Assembly: GCF_051014445.1 (NCBI RefSeq)
Contig: NW_027488370.1
Span: forward strand, 15,562,001 to 15,626,000
DNA: 64,000 nt
From: Colletes latitarsis
Taxonomy: Eukaryota; Arthropoda; Insecta; Hymenoptera; Colletidae
Direction: 5' to 3'
Part shown: one piece after another, positions 38,998 to 54,200 of the stretch
Layout of the letters: each line of letters begins with the position of its first letter
Numbering within the stretch: the first letter of the stretch is position 1
The notes under the pieces: generated by a model
What the model was told of the DNA's origin: nothing
Seen by the model: only the letters and a program-made list of their open reading frames with translations
The model's database searches: none
Position numbers and translations under genes: made by a program

Positions 38998-41573
38998 TCC
39001 TCTAAAATATTAATCGTAAGCAGGTTTACTTGACTGTTTCGGTGTGGTACCTCATTACTACGTGATCCAAACCAAAAATAGGCCAAGATCTGCCCAACAA
39101 GTATGCGAAAAATGCGAAAGTACGAGCCAGATGAGGGCAAATACCAGACCTAACCCAGACATAACCGGCGTTATCCTCTAAAATATTCATCGCGACCAGG
39201 TTTAATTGACTGTTTCGGTGTGGAACCACATTACTACGGGATCCAAACCTGAAAAAACCCTGGATCTGGCCAAGAAGTATGCGAAAATCGCGATAGTATG
39301 AGCCAGATAATTGCAAATACCAGAACTAACCCAGACATAACCAGAGTTATCCTCTAAAATACTAATCGGAACCAGTTTTATTGACTGTTTCAGTGTGGTA
39401 CCACACTACACCGTGATCCAAACCAGAAAAAGCCCAGGATCTGGCCAACAAGTTTGCGAAAAATGCGAAAGTACGAGCCAGATGAGGGCACATACCAGAC
39501 CTAACCCAGACATAACCGGCGTTATCCTCTAAAATATTAATCGCAACCAGGTTTAATTGTCTGTTTCAGTGTGATACCATATTACTACGTGGTCACAGCC
39601 AGGAAAAGGCCAGGATCTGGTCAACAAGTATGCGAAAAAAGCGTAAATACGAGCCAGATGACGGCAAATCCCAGACCTAACCGAGACATAACCGGCGTTA
39701 TCCTCTAAAATATTAATCGTAAGCAGGTTTACTTGACTGTTTCGGTATGGTACCGCATTACTACGTGATCCAAACCAAAAATAGGCCAGGATCTGTCCAA
39801 CAAGTATGCGAACAATGCGAAAGTACGAGCCAGATGAGGGCTAATACCAGACCTAACCCAGACATAACCGGCGTTATCCTCTAAAATATTCATCGCGACC
39901 AGGTTTAATTGAGTGTTTCGGTGTGGAACCACATTACTACGGGATCCAAACCTGAAAAAACCCTGGATATGGCCAAGAAGTATGCGAAAAATGCGAAAGT
40001 ACGGGCCAGATGAGGGCAAATCCCAGACCTAACCGAGACATAACCGGCGTTACCCTCTAAAATATTAATCGCTACCAGGTTTAATTGACTGTTTCGGTGT
40101 GGTACCGCATTACTACGTGATCCAAACCAGAAAAAGGCCAGGATCTTGCCTACATGTATGCGAAAAATGCGAAAGTACGAGCCAGATGAGGGCAAATACC
40201 AGACATAACCCAGACATAACCGGCGTTATCCTCTAAAATATTAATCGGAACTAGATTCTATTGACTGTTTCAGTGTGGTACCAAATTACTACGTGATCCA
40301 AACCAGAAAAACGCCAGGATCTGTCCAACAAGTATGCGAAAAATGCGAAAGTACGGGCCAGATGAGGGCAAATCCCAGACCTAACCGAGACATAACCGGC
40401 GTTATCCTCTAAAATATTAATCGCTACCAGGTTTAATTGACTGTTTCGGTGTGGTACCGCATTACTACGTGATCCAAACCAGAAAAAGGCCAGGATCTTG
40501 CCTATATGTATGCGAAAAATGCGAAAGTACGAGCCAGATGAGGGCATATACCAGACCTAACCCAGACATAACCGGCGTTATCCTCTAAAATATTAATCGG
40601 AACCAGGTTTTATTGACTGTTTCAGTGTGGTACCACATTACTACGTGATCCAAACTAAAAAAAGCCCAGAATCTTGTCAACAAGTGTGCGAAAATTGCGA
40701 AAGTATGAGCCAGATGATTGCAAATACCAGAACTAACCCAGACATAACCAGCGTTATCCTCTAAAATATTAATCGGAACCAGGTTTAATTGACTGGTTCA
40801 GTGTGGTACCTCATTACTACGTGGTCCAAGCCAGAAAAAGGCCAGGATCTTGCCTATATGTATGCGAAAAATGCGAAAGTACGAGCCAGATGAGGGCACA
40901 TACCAGACCTAACCCAGACATAACCGGCGTTATCCTCTAAAATATTAATCGCAACCAGGTTTAATTGACTGTTTCAGTGTGATACCACATTACTACGTGG
41001 TCAAAGCCAGGAAAAGGCCAGGATCTGGTCAACAAGTATGCGAAAAAAACGAAAATACGAGCCAGATGACGGCAAATCCCAGACCTAACCCAGCCATAAC
41101 CGGCGTTATCCTCTAAAATATTAATCGGAACTAGATTCTATTGACTGTTTCAGTGTGGTACCACATTACAACGTGGTCCAAGCCAGAAAAAGGCCAGGAT
41201 CTGGCCAACAAGTATGCGAAAAATGCGAAAATACGAGCCAGAAGACGGCAAATCCCAGACCTACCCGTGACATAACCGGCGTTGTCCTCTAAAATATTAA
41301 TCGCAAACAGGTTTAATTGACTGTTTCAGTGTGACACCACATTACTACGTGGTCCTAGCCAGAAAAAGGCCAGGATCTGGTCAACAAGTATGCGAAAAAC
41401 GCGAAAGTATGAGCCAGATGGTTGCAAATACCAGACCTAACCCAGACATAACCAGCGTTATCCTCTAAAATATTAATCGGTACCAGGTTTTATCGACTGT
41501 TTCAGTGTGGTACCTCATTACTACGTGGTCCAAGCCAGAAAAAGGCCAGGATCTGGCCAAGAAGTAAGCGAAA
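38998..41573 (+). repeat. Long repeated block R0, copy 2
   Basis: Second copy of 32,840-35,590. Diagnostic shared boxes are CGTAAGCAGG near 39,015 and 39,718, ACTACACCGTGATCC near 39,405, GTGGTCACAGCC near 39,590 and ACCAGGTTTTATCGACTG near 41,483. It ends near 41,573, where this copy reads GCGAAGGTACG and copy 1 reads GCGAACGTACG, just before the two diverge. Confidence 0.82.
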
Positions 41574-41599
41574 AATGCGAAGGTACGAGCCAGATGAGG

Positions 41600-44500
41600 G
41601 CAAATACCAGACCTAACCCAGCCATAACCGGCGTTATCCTCTAAAATATTAATCGGAGCCAGGTTTAATTGACTGTTTCAGTGTGATACCACATTACTAC
41701 GTGGTCCAAGCCAGAAAAAGGCCAGGATCTGGCCAACAAGTATGCGAAAAATGCGAAAGTACGAGCCAGATGAGGGCAAATCCCTGACCTAACCGAGCCA
41801 TAACCGGCGTTGTCGTCTAAAATATTAATCGCAACCAGGTTTAATTGACTGCTTCGGTGTGGAACCACATTACGACGGGATCCAAACCAGAAAAAACCCA
41901 GGATCTGACCAACAAGTATGCGAAAAATACGAAAGCACGAGCAAGATGACGGCAAATCCCAGACCTAACCCAGCCATAACCGGCGTTATCCTCTAAAAAA
42001 TTAATCGGAACCAGGTTTGATTGACTGTTTCAGTGTGGTACCAAATTACTACGTGATACAAGCCAGAAAAAGGCCAGGATCTGGCCAACAAGTATGCGAT
42101 AAATGCGAAAGTACGAGCCAGATGAGGGCAAATCCCTGACCTACCCGAGACATAACCGGCGTTATCCTCTAAAATATTAATCGCTACCAGGTTTAATTGA
42201 CTGTTTCGGTGTGGTACCGCATTACTACGTGATCCAAACCAGAAAAAGACCAGGATCTTGCCTACATGTATGCGAAAAATGCGAAAGTACGAGCCAGATG
42301 AGGGCAAATACCAGACATAACCCAGACATAACCGGCGTCATCCTCTAAAATATTATTCGGAACCAGGTTTAATTGACTGTTCCGGTGTGGTACCGCATTA
42401 CTACGTGACCCAAACCAGAAAAACCCCAGGATCTGGCCAACAAGTATGCGAAAAATGCGAAATTACGGGCCAGATGAGGGCAAATCCCAGACCTAACCGA
42501 GACATAACCGGCGTTATCCTCTAAAATATTAATCGCTACCAGGTTTAATTGACTGTTTCGGTGTGGTACCGCATTACCACGTGATCCAAACCAGAAAAAG
42601 GCCAGGATCTGGCAAACAAGTATGCGAAAAATGCGAAAGTACGAACCAGATGAGGGCAAATACCAGACCTAACCCAGACATAACCGGCGTTATCCTCTAA
42701 AATATTAATCGGAACCAGGTTTAATTGACTGTTTCAGTGTGGTACCACATTACTACGTGATCCAAACTAAAAAAAGCCCAGAATCTTGCCAACAAGTATG
42801 CGAAAAATGCGAAAGTACGAGCCAGATGATTGCAAATACCAGAACTAACCCAAACATAACCAGCGTCATCCTCCAAAATATTCATCCGAACCAGGTTCGA
42901 TTGACTGCTTCGGTGTGGAACCAGATTACGACGGGATTCAAACCACAAAAAACCCAAGATCTGGCCAACAAGTACGCGAAAATTGCAAAAGTATGAGCCA
43001 GATGATTGCAAATACCAGAACTAACCCAGACATAACCAGCGTTATCCTCTAAAATATTAATCGGAACCAGGTTTAATTGACTGTTTCAGTGTGGTACCAC
43101 ATTAGTACGTGATCCAAACCAAAAAAAGCCGAGGATCTTGCCAACAAGTAAGCGAGAAATGCGAAAGTATGAGCCAGATGAGGACAAATCCCAGACCTAA
43201 CCGAGAGATAACCGGCGTTATCCTCTAAAATATTAATCGCAACCAGGTTTAATTGACTGTTTCAGTGTGATACCACATTACTACGTGGTCCAAGCCAGAA
43301 AAAGGCCACGATCTGGCCAACAAGTATGCGAAAAATGCGAAAGTACGAGCCAGATGAGGGCAAATCCCTGACCTAACCGAGCCATAACCGGCGTTGTCGT
43401 CTAAAATATTAATCGCAACCAGGTTTAATTGACTGCTTCGGTGTGGAACCACATTACGACGGGATCCAAACCAGAAAAAACCCAGGATCTGACCAACAAG
43501 TATGCGAAAAATACGAAAGCACGAGCAAGATGACGGCAAATCCCAGACCTAACCCAGCCATAACCGGCGTTATCCTCTAAAAAATTAATCGGAACCAGGT
43601 TTGATTGACTGTTTCAGTGTGGTACCAAATTACTACGTGATACAAGCCAGAAAAAGGCCAGGATCTGGCCAACAAGTAAGCGAGAAATGCGAAAGTATGA
43701 GCCAGATGAGGACAAATCCCAGACCTAACCGAGAGATAACCGGCGTTATCCTCTAAAATATTAATCGCAACCAGGTTTAATTGACTGTTTCAGTGTGATA
43801 CCACATTACTACGTGGTCAAAGCCAGGAAAAGGCCAGGATCTGGTCAAAAAGTATGCGAAAAAAACGAAAATACGAGCCAGATGACGGCAAATCCCAGAC
43901 CTAACCCAGCCATAACCAGCGTTATCCTCTAAAATATTAATCGGAACTAGATTCTATTGACTGTTTCAGTGTGGTACCACATTACAACGTGGTCCAAGCC
44001 AGAAAAAGGCCAGGATCTGGCCAACAAGTATGCGAAAAATGCGAAAATACGGGCCAGATGACGGCAAATCCCAGACCTACCCGTGACATAACCGGCGTTG
44101 TCCTCTAAAATATTAATCGCAACCAGGTTTAATTGACTGTTTCAGTGTGGTACCACATTACTACGTGGTCCTAGCCAGAAAAAGGCCAGGATCTGGTCAA
44201 CAAGTATGCGAAAAACGCGAAAGTATGAGCCAGATGGTTGCAAATACCAGACCTAACCCAGACATAACCAGCGTTATCCTCTAAAATATTAATCGGTACC
44301 AGGTTTTATCGACTGTTTCAGTGTGGTACGTCATTACTACGTGGTCCAAGCCAGAAAAAGGCCAGGATCTGGCCAACAAGTAAGCGAAAAATGCGAAGGT
44401 ACGAGCCAGATGAGGGCAAATACCAGACCAAACCCAGCCATAACCGGCGTTATCCTCTAAAATATTAATCGGAGCCAGGTTTAATTGACTGTTTCAGTGT

Positions 44501-47500
44501 GATACCACATTACTACGTGGTCCAAGCCAGAAAAAGGCCAGGATCTGGCCAACAAGTAAGCGAAAAATGCGAAGGTACGAGCCAGATGAGGGCACATACC
44601 AGACCTAACCCAGACATAACCGGCGTTATCCTCTAAAGTATTAATCGGAACCAGGTTTTATTGACTGTTTCAGTGTGGTACCACATTACTACGTGATCCA
44701 AACTAAAAAAAGCCCAGAATCTTGCCAACAAGTGTGCGAAAATTGCGAAAGTATGAGCCAGATGATTGCAAATACCAGAACTAACCCAGACATAACCAGC
44801 GTTATCCTCTAAAATATTAATCGGAACCAGGTTTAATTGACTGGTTCAGTGTGGTACCTCATTACTACGTGGTCCAAGCCAGAAAAAGGCCAGGATCTTG
44901 CCTATATGTATGCGAAAAATGCGAAAGTACGAGCCAGATGAGGGCACATACCAGACCTAACCCAGACATAACCGGCGTTATCCTCTAAAATATTAATCGC
45001 AACCAGGTTTAATTGACTGTTTCAGTGTGATACCACATTACTACGTGGTCAAAGCCAGGAAAAGGCCAGGATCTGGTCAACAAGTATGCGAAAAAAACGA
45101 AAATACGAGCCAGATGACGGCAAATCCCAGACCTAACCCAGCCATAACCGGCGTTATCCTCTAAAATATTAATCGGAACTAGATTCTATTGACTGTTTCA
45201 GTGTGGTACCACATTACAACGTGGTCCAAGCCAGAAAAAGGCCAGGATCTGGCCAACAAGTATGCGAAAAATGCGAAAATACGAGCCAGAAGACGGCAAA
45301 TCCCAGACCTACCCGTGACATAACCGGCGTTGTCCTCTAAAATATTAATCGCAAACAGGTTTAATTGACTGTTTCAGTGTGACACCACATTACTACGTGG
45401 TCCTAGCCAGAAAAAGGCCAGGATCTGGTCAACAAGTATGCGAAAAACGCGAAAGTATGAGCCAGATGGTTGCAAATACCAGACCTAACCCAGACATAAC
45501 CAGCGTTATCCTCTAAAATATTAATCGGTACCAGGTTTTATCGACTGTTTCAGTGTGGTACCTCATTACTACGTGGTCCAAGCCAGAAAAAGGCCAGGAT
45601 CTGGCCAAGAAGTAAGCGAAAAATGCGAAGGTACGAGCCAGATGAGGGCAAATACCAGACCTAACCCAGCCATAACCGGCGTTATCCTCTAAAATATTAA
45701 CCGGAGCCAGGTTTAATTGACTGTTTCAGTGTGATACCACATTACTACGTGGTCCAAGCCAGAAAAAGGCCAGGATCTGGCCAACAAGTATGCGAAAAAT
45801 GCGAAAGTACGAGCCAGATGAGGGCAAATCCCTGACCTAACCGAGCCATAACCGGCGTTGTCGTCTAAAATATTAATCGCAACCAGGTTTAATTGACTGC
45901 TTCGGTGTGGAACCACATTACGACGGGATCCAAACCAGAAAAAACCCAGGATCTGACCAACAAGTATGCGAAAAATACGAAAGCACGAGCAAGATGACGG
46001 CAAATCCCAGACCTAACCCAGCCATAACCGGCGTTATCCTCTAAAAAATTAATCGGAACCAGGTTTGATTGACTGTTTCAGTGTGGTACCAAATTACTAC
46101 GTGATACAAGCCAGAAAAAGGCCAGGATCTGGCCAACAAGTATGCGATAAATGCGAAAGTACGAGCCAGATGAGGGCAAATCCCTGACCTACCCGAGACA
46201 TAACCGGCGTTATCCTCTAAAATATTAATCGCTACCAGGTTTAATTGACTGTTTCGGTGTGGTACCGCATTACTACGTGATCCAAACCAGAAAAAGACCA
46301 GGATCTTGCCTACATGTATGCGAAAAATGCGAAAGTACGAGCCAGATGAGGGCAAATACCAGACATAACCCAGACATAACCGGCGTCATCCTCTAAAATA
46401 TTAATCGGAACCAGGTTTAATTGACTGTTCCGGTGTGGTACCAAATTACTACGTGATACAAGCCAGAAAAAGGCCAGGATCTGGCCAACAAGTATGCGAT
46501 AAATGCGAAAGTACGAGCCAGATGAGGGCAAATCCCTGACCTAACCGAGACATAACCGGCGTTATCCTCTAAAATATTAATCGCTACCAGGTTTAATTGA
46601 CTGTTTCAGTGTGGTACCACATTACTACGTGATCCAAACTAAAAAAAGCCCAGAATCTTGCCAACAAGTATGCGAAAAATGCGAAAGTACGAGCCAGATG
46701 ATTGCAAATACCAGAACTAACCCAGACATAACCAGCGTTATCCTCTAAAATATTAATCGGAACCAGGTTTAATTGACTGTTTCAGTGTGGTACCACATTA
46801 CTACGTGGTCCAAACCAAAAAAAGCCGAGGATCTTGCCAACAAGTAAGCGAGAAATGCGAAAGTATGAGCCAGATGAGGACAAATCCCAGACCTAACCGA
46901 GAGATAACCGGCGTTATCCTCTAAAATATTAATCGCAACCAGGTTTAATTGACTGTTTCAGTGTGATACCACATTACTACGTGGTCAAAGCCAGGAAAAG
47001 GCCAGGATCTGGTCAACAAGTATGCGAAAAAAACGAAAATACGAGCCAGATGACGGCAAATCCCAGACCTAACCCAGCCATAACCAGCGTTATCCTCTAA
47101 AATATTAATCGGAACTAGATTCTATTGACTGTTTCAGTGTGGTACCACATTACAACGTGGTCCAAGCCAGAAAAAGGCCAGGATCTGGCCAACAAGTATG
47201 CGAAAAATGCGAAAATACGGGCCAGATGACGGCAAATCCCAGACCTACCCGTGACATAACCGGCGTTGTCCTCTAAAATATTAATCGCAACCAGGTTTAA
47301 TTGACTGCTTCAGTGTGGCACCACATTACTACGTGGTCCTAGCCAGAAAAAGGCCAGGATCTGGTCAACAAGTATGCGAAAAACGCGAAAGTATGAGCCA
47401 GATGGTTGCAAATACCAGACCTAACCCAGACATAACCAGCGTTATCCTCTAAAATATTAATCGGTACCAGGTTTTATCGACTGTTTCAGTGTGGTACCTC

Positions 47501-48287
47501 ATTACTACGTGGTCCAAGCCAGAAAAAGGCCAGGATCTGGCCAACAAGTAAGCGAAAAATGCGAAGGTACGAGCCAGATGAGGGCAAATACCAGACCAAA
47601 CCCAGCCATAACCGGCGTTATCCTCTAAAATATTAATCGGAGCCAGGTTTAATTGACTGTTTCAGTGTGATACCACATTACTACGTGGTCCAAGCCAGAA
47701 AAAGGCCAGGATCTGGCCAACAAGTATGCGAAAAATGCGAAAGTACGAGCCAGATGAGGGCAAATCCCTGACCTAACCGAGCCATAACCGGCGTTGTCGT
47801 CTAAAATATTAATCGCAACCAGGTTTAATTGACTGCTTCGGTGTGGAACCACATTACGACGGGATCCAAACCAGAAAAAACCCAGGACCTGACCAACAAG
47901 TATGCGAAAAATATGAAAGCACGAGCAAGATGACGGCAAATCCCAGACCTAACCCAGCCATAACCGGCGTTATCCTCTAAAAAATTAATCGGAACCAGGT
48001 TTGATTGACTGTTTCAGTGTGGTACCAAATTACTACGTGATACAAGCCAGAAAAAGGCCAGGATCTGGCCAACAAGTATGCGATAAATGCGAAAGTACGA
48101 GCCAGATGAGGGCAAATCCCTGACCTAACCGAGACATAACCGGCGTTATCCTCTAAAATATTAATCGCTACCAGGTTTAATTGACTGTTTCGGTGTGGTA
48201 CCGCATTACTACGTGATCCAAACCAGAAAAAGGCCAGGATCTGGCCAACAAGTATGCGAAAAATGTGAAAGTACGAGCCAGATGAGG
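41600..48287 (+). repeat. Giant higher-order repeat, unit 1 (6,688 bp, 38 monomers)
   Basis: The start is set at the G ending CCAGATGAGGG, before CAAATACCAGACC, because the same point recurs at 48,288 and 54,800. Unit 1 matches unit 2 at an offset of 6,688 bases up to about 42,340, then 6,864 bases from 42,361 to 46,255, then 6,512 bases from 46,608. A recognisable monomer order lies inside: CCAAACTAAAAAAAG type, GCCGAGGATCTTG type, GTGGTCAAAGCCAGG type, AACTAGATTCTATTG type, GTGGTCCTAGCC type, GGTTTTATCGACTG type, CGGAGCCAGG type, GACTGCTTCGGTG type, CTCTAAAAAATTAATC type and CGCTACCAGG type. Sub-blocks of this order recur within the unit. Confidence 0.85.
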
Positions 48288-51200
48288 GCAAATACCAGAC
48301 CTAACCCAGCCATAACCGGCGTTATCCTCTAAAATATTAATCGGAGCCAGGTTTAATTGACTGTTTCAGTGTGATACCACATTACTACGTGGTCCAAGCC
48401 AGAAAAAGGTCAGGATCTGGCCAACAAGTATGCGAAAAATGCGAAAGTACGAGCCAGATGAGGGCAAATCCCTGACCTAACCGAGCCATAACCGGCGTTG
48501 TCGTCTAAAATATTAATCGCAACCAGGTTTAATTGACTGCTTCGGTGTGGAACCACATTACGACGGGATCCAAACCAGAAAAACCCCAGGATCTGACCAA
48601 CAAGTATGCGAAAAATACGAAAGCACGAGCAAGATGACGGCAAATCCCAGACCTAACCCAGCCATAGCCGGCGTTATCCTCTAAAAAATTAATCGGAACC
48701 AGGTTTGATTGACTGTTTCAGTGTGGTACCAAATTACTACGTGATACAAGCCAGAAAAAGGCCAGGATCTGGCCAACAAGTATGCGATAAATGCGAAAGT
48801 ACGAGCCAGATGAGGGCAAATCCCTGACCTAACCGAGACATAACCGGCGTTATCCTCTAAAATATTAATCGCTACCAGGTTTAATTGACTGTTTCGGTGT
48901 GGTACCGCATTACTACGTGATCCAAACCAGAAAAAGACCAGGATCTTGCCTACATGTATGCGAAAAATGCGAAAGTACGAGCCAGATGAGGGCAAATACC
49001 AGACATAACCCAGACATAACCGGCGTCATCCCCTAAAATATTAATCGGAACCAGGTTTAATTGACTGTTCCGGTGTGGTACCAACTTACTACGTGATACA
49101 AGCCAGAAAAAGGCCAGGATCTGGCCAACAAGTATGCGATAAATGCGAAAGTACGAGCCAGATGAGGGCAAATCCCTGACCTAACCGAGCCATAACCGGT
49201 GTTGTCGTCTAAAATATTAATCGCAACCAGGTTTAATTGACTGTTCCGGTGTGGTACCGCATTACTACGTGACCCAAACCAGAAAAACGCCAGGATCTGG
49301 CCAACAAGTATGCGAAAAATGCGAAATTACGGGCCAGATGAGGGCAAATCCCAGACCTAACCGAGACATAACCGGCGTTATCCTCTAAAATATTAATCGC
49401 TACCAGGTTTAATTGACTGTTTCGGTGTGGTACCGCATTACCACGTGATCCAAACCAGAAAAAGGCCAGGATCTGGCAAACAAGTATGCGAAAAATGCGA
49501 AAGTACGAACCAGATGAGGGCAAATACCAGACCTAACCCAGACATAACCGGCGTTATCCTCTAAAATATTTATCGGAACCAGGTTTAATTGACTGTTTCA
49601 GTGTGGTACCACATTACTACGTGATCCAAACTAAAAAAAGCCCAGAATCTTGCCAACAAGTATGCGAAAAATGCGAAAGTACGAGCCAGATGATTGCAAA
49701 TACCAGAACTAACCCAAACATAACCAGCGTCATCCTCCAAAATATTCATCCGAACCAGGTTCGATTGACTGCTTCGGTGTGGAACCAGATTACGACGGGA
49801 TTCAAACCACAAAAAACCCAAGATCTGGCCAACAAGTACGCGAAAATTGCAAAAGTATGAGCCAGATGATTGCAAATACCAGAACTAACCCAGACATAAC
49901 CAGCGTTATCCTCTAAAATATTAATCGGAACCAGGTTTAATTGACTGTTTCAGTGTGGTACCACATTACTACGTGATCCAAACCAAAAAAAGCCGAGGAT
50001 CTTGCCAACAAGTAAGCGAGAAATGCGAAAGTATGAGCCAGATGAGGACAAATCCCAGACCTAACCGAGAGATAACCGGCGTTATCCTCTAAAATATTAA
50101 TCGCAACCAGGTTTAATTGACTGTTTCAGTGTGATACCACATTACTACGTGGTCCAAGCCAGAAAAAGGCCAGGATCTGGCCAACAAGTATGCGAAAAAT
50201 GCGAAAGTACGAGCCAGATGAGGGCAAATCCCTGACCTAACCGAGCCATAACCGGCGTTGTCGTCTAAAATATTAATCGCAACCAGGTTTAATTGACTGC
50301 TTCGGTGTGGAACCACATTACGACGGGATCCAAACCAGAAAAAACCCAGGATCTGACCAACAAGTATGCGAAAAATACGAAAGCACGAGCAAGATGACGG
50401 CAAATCCCAGACCTAACCCAGCCATAACCGGCGTTATCCTCTAAAAAATTAATCGGAACCAGGTTTGATTGACTGTTTCAGTGTGGTACCAAATTACTAC
50501 GTGATACAAGCCAGAAAAAGGCCAGGATCTGGCCAACAAGTAAGCGAGAAATGCGAAAGTATGAGCCAGATGAGGACAAATCCCAGACCTAACCGAGAGA
50601 TAACCGGCGTTATCCTCTAAAATATTAATCGCAACCAGGTTTAATTGACTGTTTCAGTGTGATACCACATTACTACGTGGTCAAAGCCAGGAAAAGGCCA
50701 GGATCTGGTCAACAAGTATGCGAAAAAAACGAAAATACGAGCCAGATGACGGCAAATCCCAGACCTAACCCAGCCATAACCAGCGTTATCCTCTAAAATA
50801 TTAATCGGAACTAGATTCTATTGACTGTTTCAGTGTGGTACCACATTACAACGTGGTCCAAGCCAGAAAAAGGCCAGGATCTGGCCAACAAGTATGCGAA
50901 AAATGCGAAAATACGGGCCAGATGACGGCAAATCCCAGACCTACCCGTGACATAACCGGCGTTGTCCTCTAAAATATTAATCGCAACCAGGTTTAATTGA
51001 CTGTTTCAGTGTGGTACCACATTACTACGTGGTCCTAGCCAGAAAAAGGCCAGGATCTGGTCAACAAGTATGCGAAAAACGCGAAAGTATGAGCCAGATG
51101 GTTGCAAATACCAGACCTAACCCAGACATAACCAGCGTTATCCTCTAAAATATTAATCGGTACCAGGTTTTATCGACTGTTTCAGTGTGGTACCTCATTA

Positions 51201-54200
51201 CTACGTGGTCCAAGCCAGAAAAAGGCCAGGATCTGGCCAACAAGTAAGCGAAAAATGCGAAGGTACGAGCCAGATGAGGGCAAATACCAGACCAAACCCA
51301 GCCATAACCGGCGTTATCCTCTAAAATATTAATCGGAGCCAGGTTTAATTGACTGTTTCAGTGTGATACCACATTACTACGTGGTCCAAGCCAGAAAATG
51401 GCCAGGATCTGGCCAACAAGTAAGCGAAAAATGCGAAGGTACGAGCCAGATGAGGGCACATACCAGACCTAACCCAGACATAACCGGCGTTATCCTCTAA
51501 AATATTAATCGGAACCAGGGTTTATTGACTGTTTCAGTGTGGTACCACATTACTACATGATCCAAACTAAAAAAAGCCCAGAATCTTGCCAACAAGTGTG
51601 CGAAAATTGCGAAAGTATGAGCCAGATGATTGCAAATACCAGAACTAACCCAGACATAACCAGCGTTATCCTCTAAAATATTAATCGGAACCAGGTTTAA
51701 TTGACTGGTTCAGTGTGGTACCTCATTACTACGTGGTCCAAGCCAGAAAAAGGCCAGGATCTTGCCTATATGTATGCGTAAAATGCGAAAGTACGAGCCA
51801 GATGAGGGCACATACCAGACCTAACCCAGACATAACCGGCGTTATCCTCTAAAATATTAATCGCAACCAGGTTTAATTGACTGTTTCAGTGTGATACCAC
51901 ATTACTACGTGGTCAAAGCCAGGAAAAGGCCAGGATCTGGTCAACAAGTATGCGAAAAAAACGAAAATACGAGCCAGATGACGGCAAATCCCAGACCTAA
52001 CCCAGCCATAACCGGCGTTATCCTCTAAAATATTAATCGGAACCAGATTCTATTGACTGTTTCAGTGTGGTACCACATTACAACGTGGTCCAAGCCAGAA
52101 AAAGGCCAGGATCTGGCCAACAAGTATGCGAAAAATGCGAAAATACGAGCCAGAAGACGGCAAATCCCAGACCTACCCGTGACATAACCGGCGTTGTCCT
52201 CTAAAATATTAATCGCAAACAGGTTTAATTGACTGTTTCAGTGTGACACCACATTACTACGTGGTCCTAGCCAGAAAAAGGCCAGGATCTGGTCAACAAG
52301 TATGCGAAAAACGCGAAAGTATGAGCCAGATGGTTGCAAATACCAGACCTAACCCAGACATAACCAGCGTTATCCTCTAAAATATTAATCGGTACCAGGT
52401 TTTATCGACTGTTTCAGTGTGGTACCTCATTACTACGTGGTCCAAGCCAGAAAAAGGCCAGGATCTGGCCAAGAAGTAAGCGAAAAATGCGAAGGTACGA
52501 GCCAGATGAGGGCAAATACCAGACCTAACCCAGCCATAACCGGCGTTATCCTCTAAAATATTAACCGGAGCCAGGTTTAATTGACTGTTTCAGTGTGATA
52601 CCACATTACTACGTGGTCCAAGCCAGAAAAAGGCCAGGATCTGGCCAACAAGTATGCGAAAAATGCGAAAGTACGAGCCAGATGAGGGCAAATCCCTGAC
52701 CTAACCGAGCCATAACCGGCGTTGTCGTCTAAAATATTAATCGCAACCAGGTTTAATTGACTGCTTCGGTGTGGAACCACATTACGACGGGATCCAAACC
52801 AGAAAAAACCCAGGATCTGACCAACAAGTATGCGAAAAATACGAAAGCACGAGCAAGATGACGGCAAATCCCAGACCTAACCCAGCCATAACCGGCGTTA
52901 TCCTCTAAAAAATTAATCGGAACCAGGTTTGATTGACTGTTTCAGTGTGGTACCAAATTACTACGTGATACAAGCCAGAAAAAGGCCAGGATCTGGCCAA
53001 CAAGTATGCGATAAATGCGAAAGTACGAGCCAGATGAGGGCAAATCCCTGACCTAACCGAGACATAACCGGCGTTATCCTCTAAAATATTAATCGCTACC
53101 AGGTTTAATTGACTGTTTCAGTGTGGTACCACATTACTACGTGATCCAAACTAAAAAAAGCCCAGAATCTTGCCAACAAGTATGCGAAAAATGCGAAAGT
53201 TCGAGCCAGATGATTGCAAATACCAGAACTAACCCAGACATAACCAGCGTTATCCTCTAAAATATTAATCGGAACCAGGTTTAATTGACTGTTTCAGTGT
53301 GGTACCACATTACTACGTGGTCCAAACCAAAAAAAGCCGAGGATCTTGCCAACAAGTAAGCGAGAAATGCGAAAGTATGAGCCAGATGAGGACAAATCCC
53401 AGACCTAACCGAGAGATAACCGGCGTTATCCTCTAAAATATTAATCGCAACCAGGTTTAATTAACTGTTTCAGTGTGATACCACATTACTACGTGGTCAA
53501 AGCCAGGAAAAGGCCAGGATCTGGTCAACAAGTATGCGAAAAAAACGAAAATACGAGCCAGATGACGGCAAATCCCAGACCTAACCCAGCCATAACCAGC
53601 GTTATCCTCTAAAATATTAATCGGAACTAGATTCTATTGACTGTTTCAGTGTGGTACCACATTACAACGTGGTCCAAGCCAGAAAAAGGCCAGGATCTGG
53701 CCAACAAGTATGCGAAAAATGCGAAAATACGGGCCAGATGACGGCAAATCCCAGACCTACCCGTGACATAACCGGCGTTGTCCTCTAAAATATTAATCGC
53801 AACCAGGTTTAATTGACTGTTTCAGTGTGGCACCACATTAGTACGTGGTCCTAGCCAGAAAAAGGCCAGGATCTGGTCAACAAGTATGCGAAAAACGCGA
53901 AAGTATGAGCCAGATGGTTGCAAATACCAGACCTAACCCAGACATAACCAGCGTTATCCTCTAAAATATTAATCGGTACCAGGTTTTATCGACTGTTTCA
54001 GTGTGGTACCTCATTACTACGTGGTCCAAGCCAGAAAAAGGCCAGGATCTGGCCAACAAGTAAGCGAAAAATGCGAAGGTACGAGCCAGATGAGGGCAAA
54101 TACCAGACCAAACCCAGCCATAACCGGCGTTATCCTCTAAAATATTAATCGGAGCCAGGTTTAATTGACTGTTTCAGTGTGATACCACATTACTACGTGG

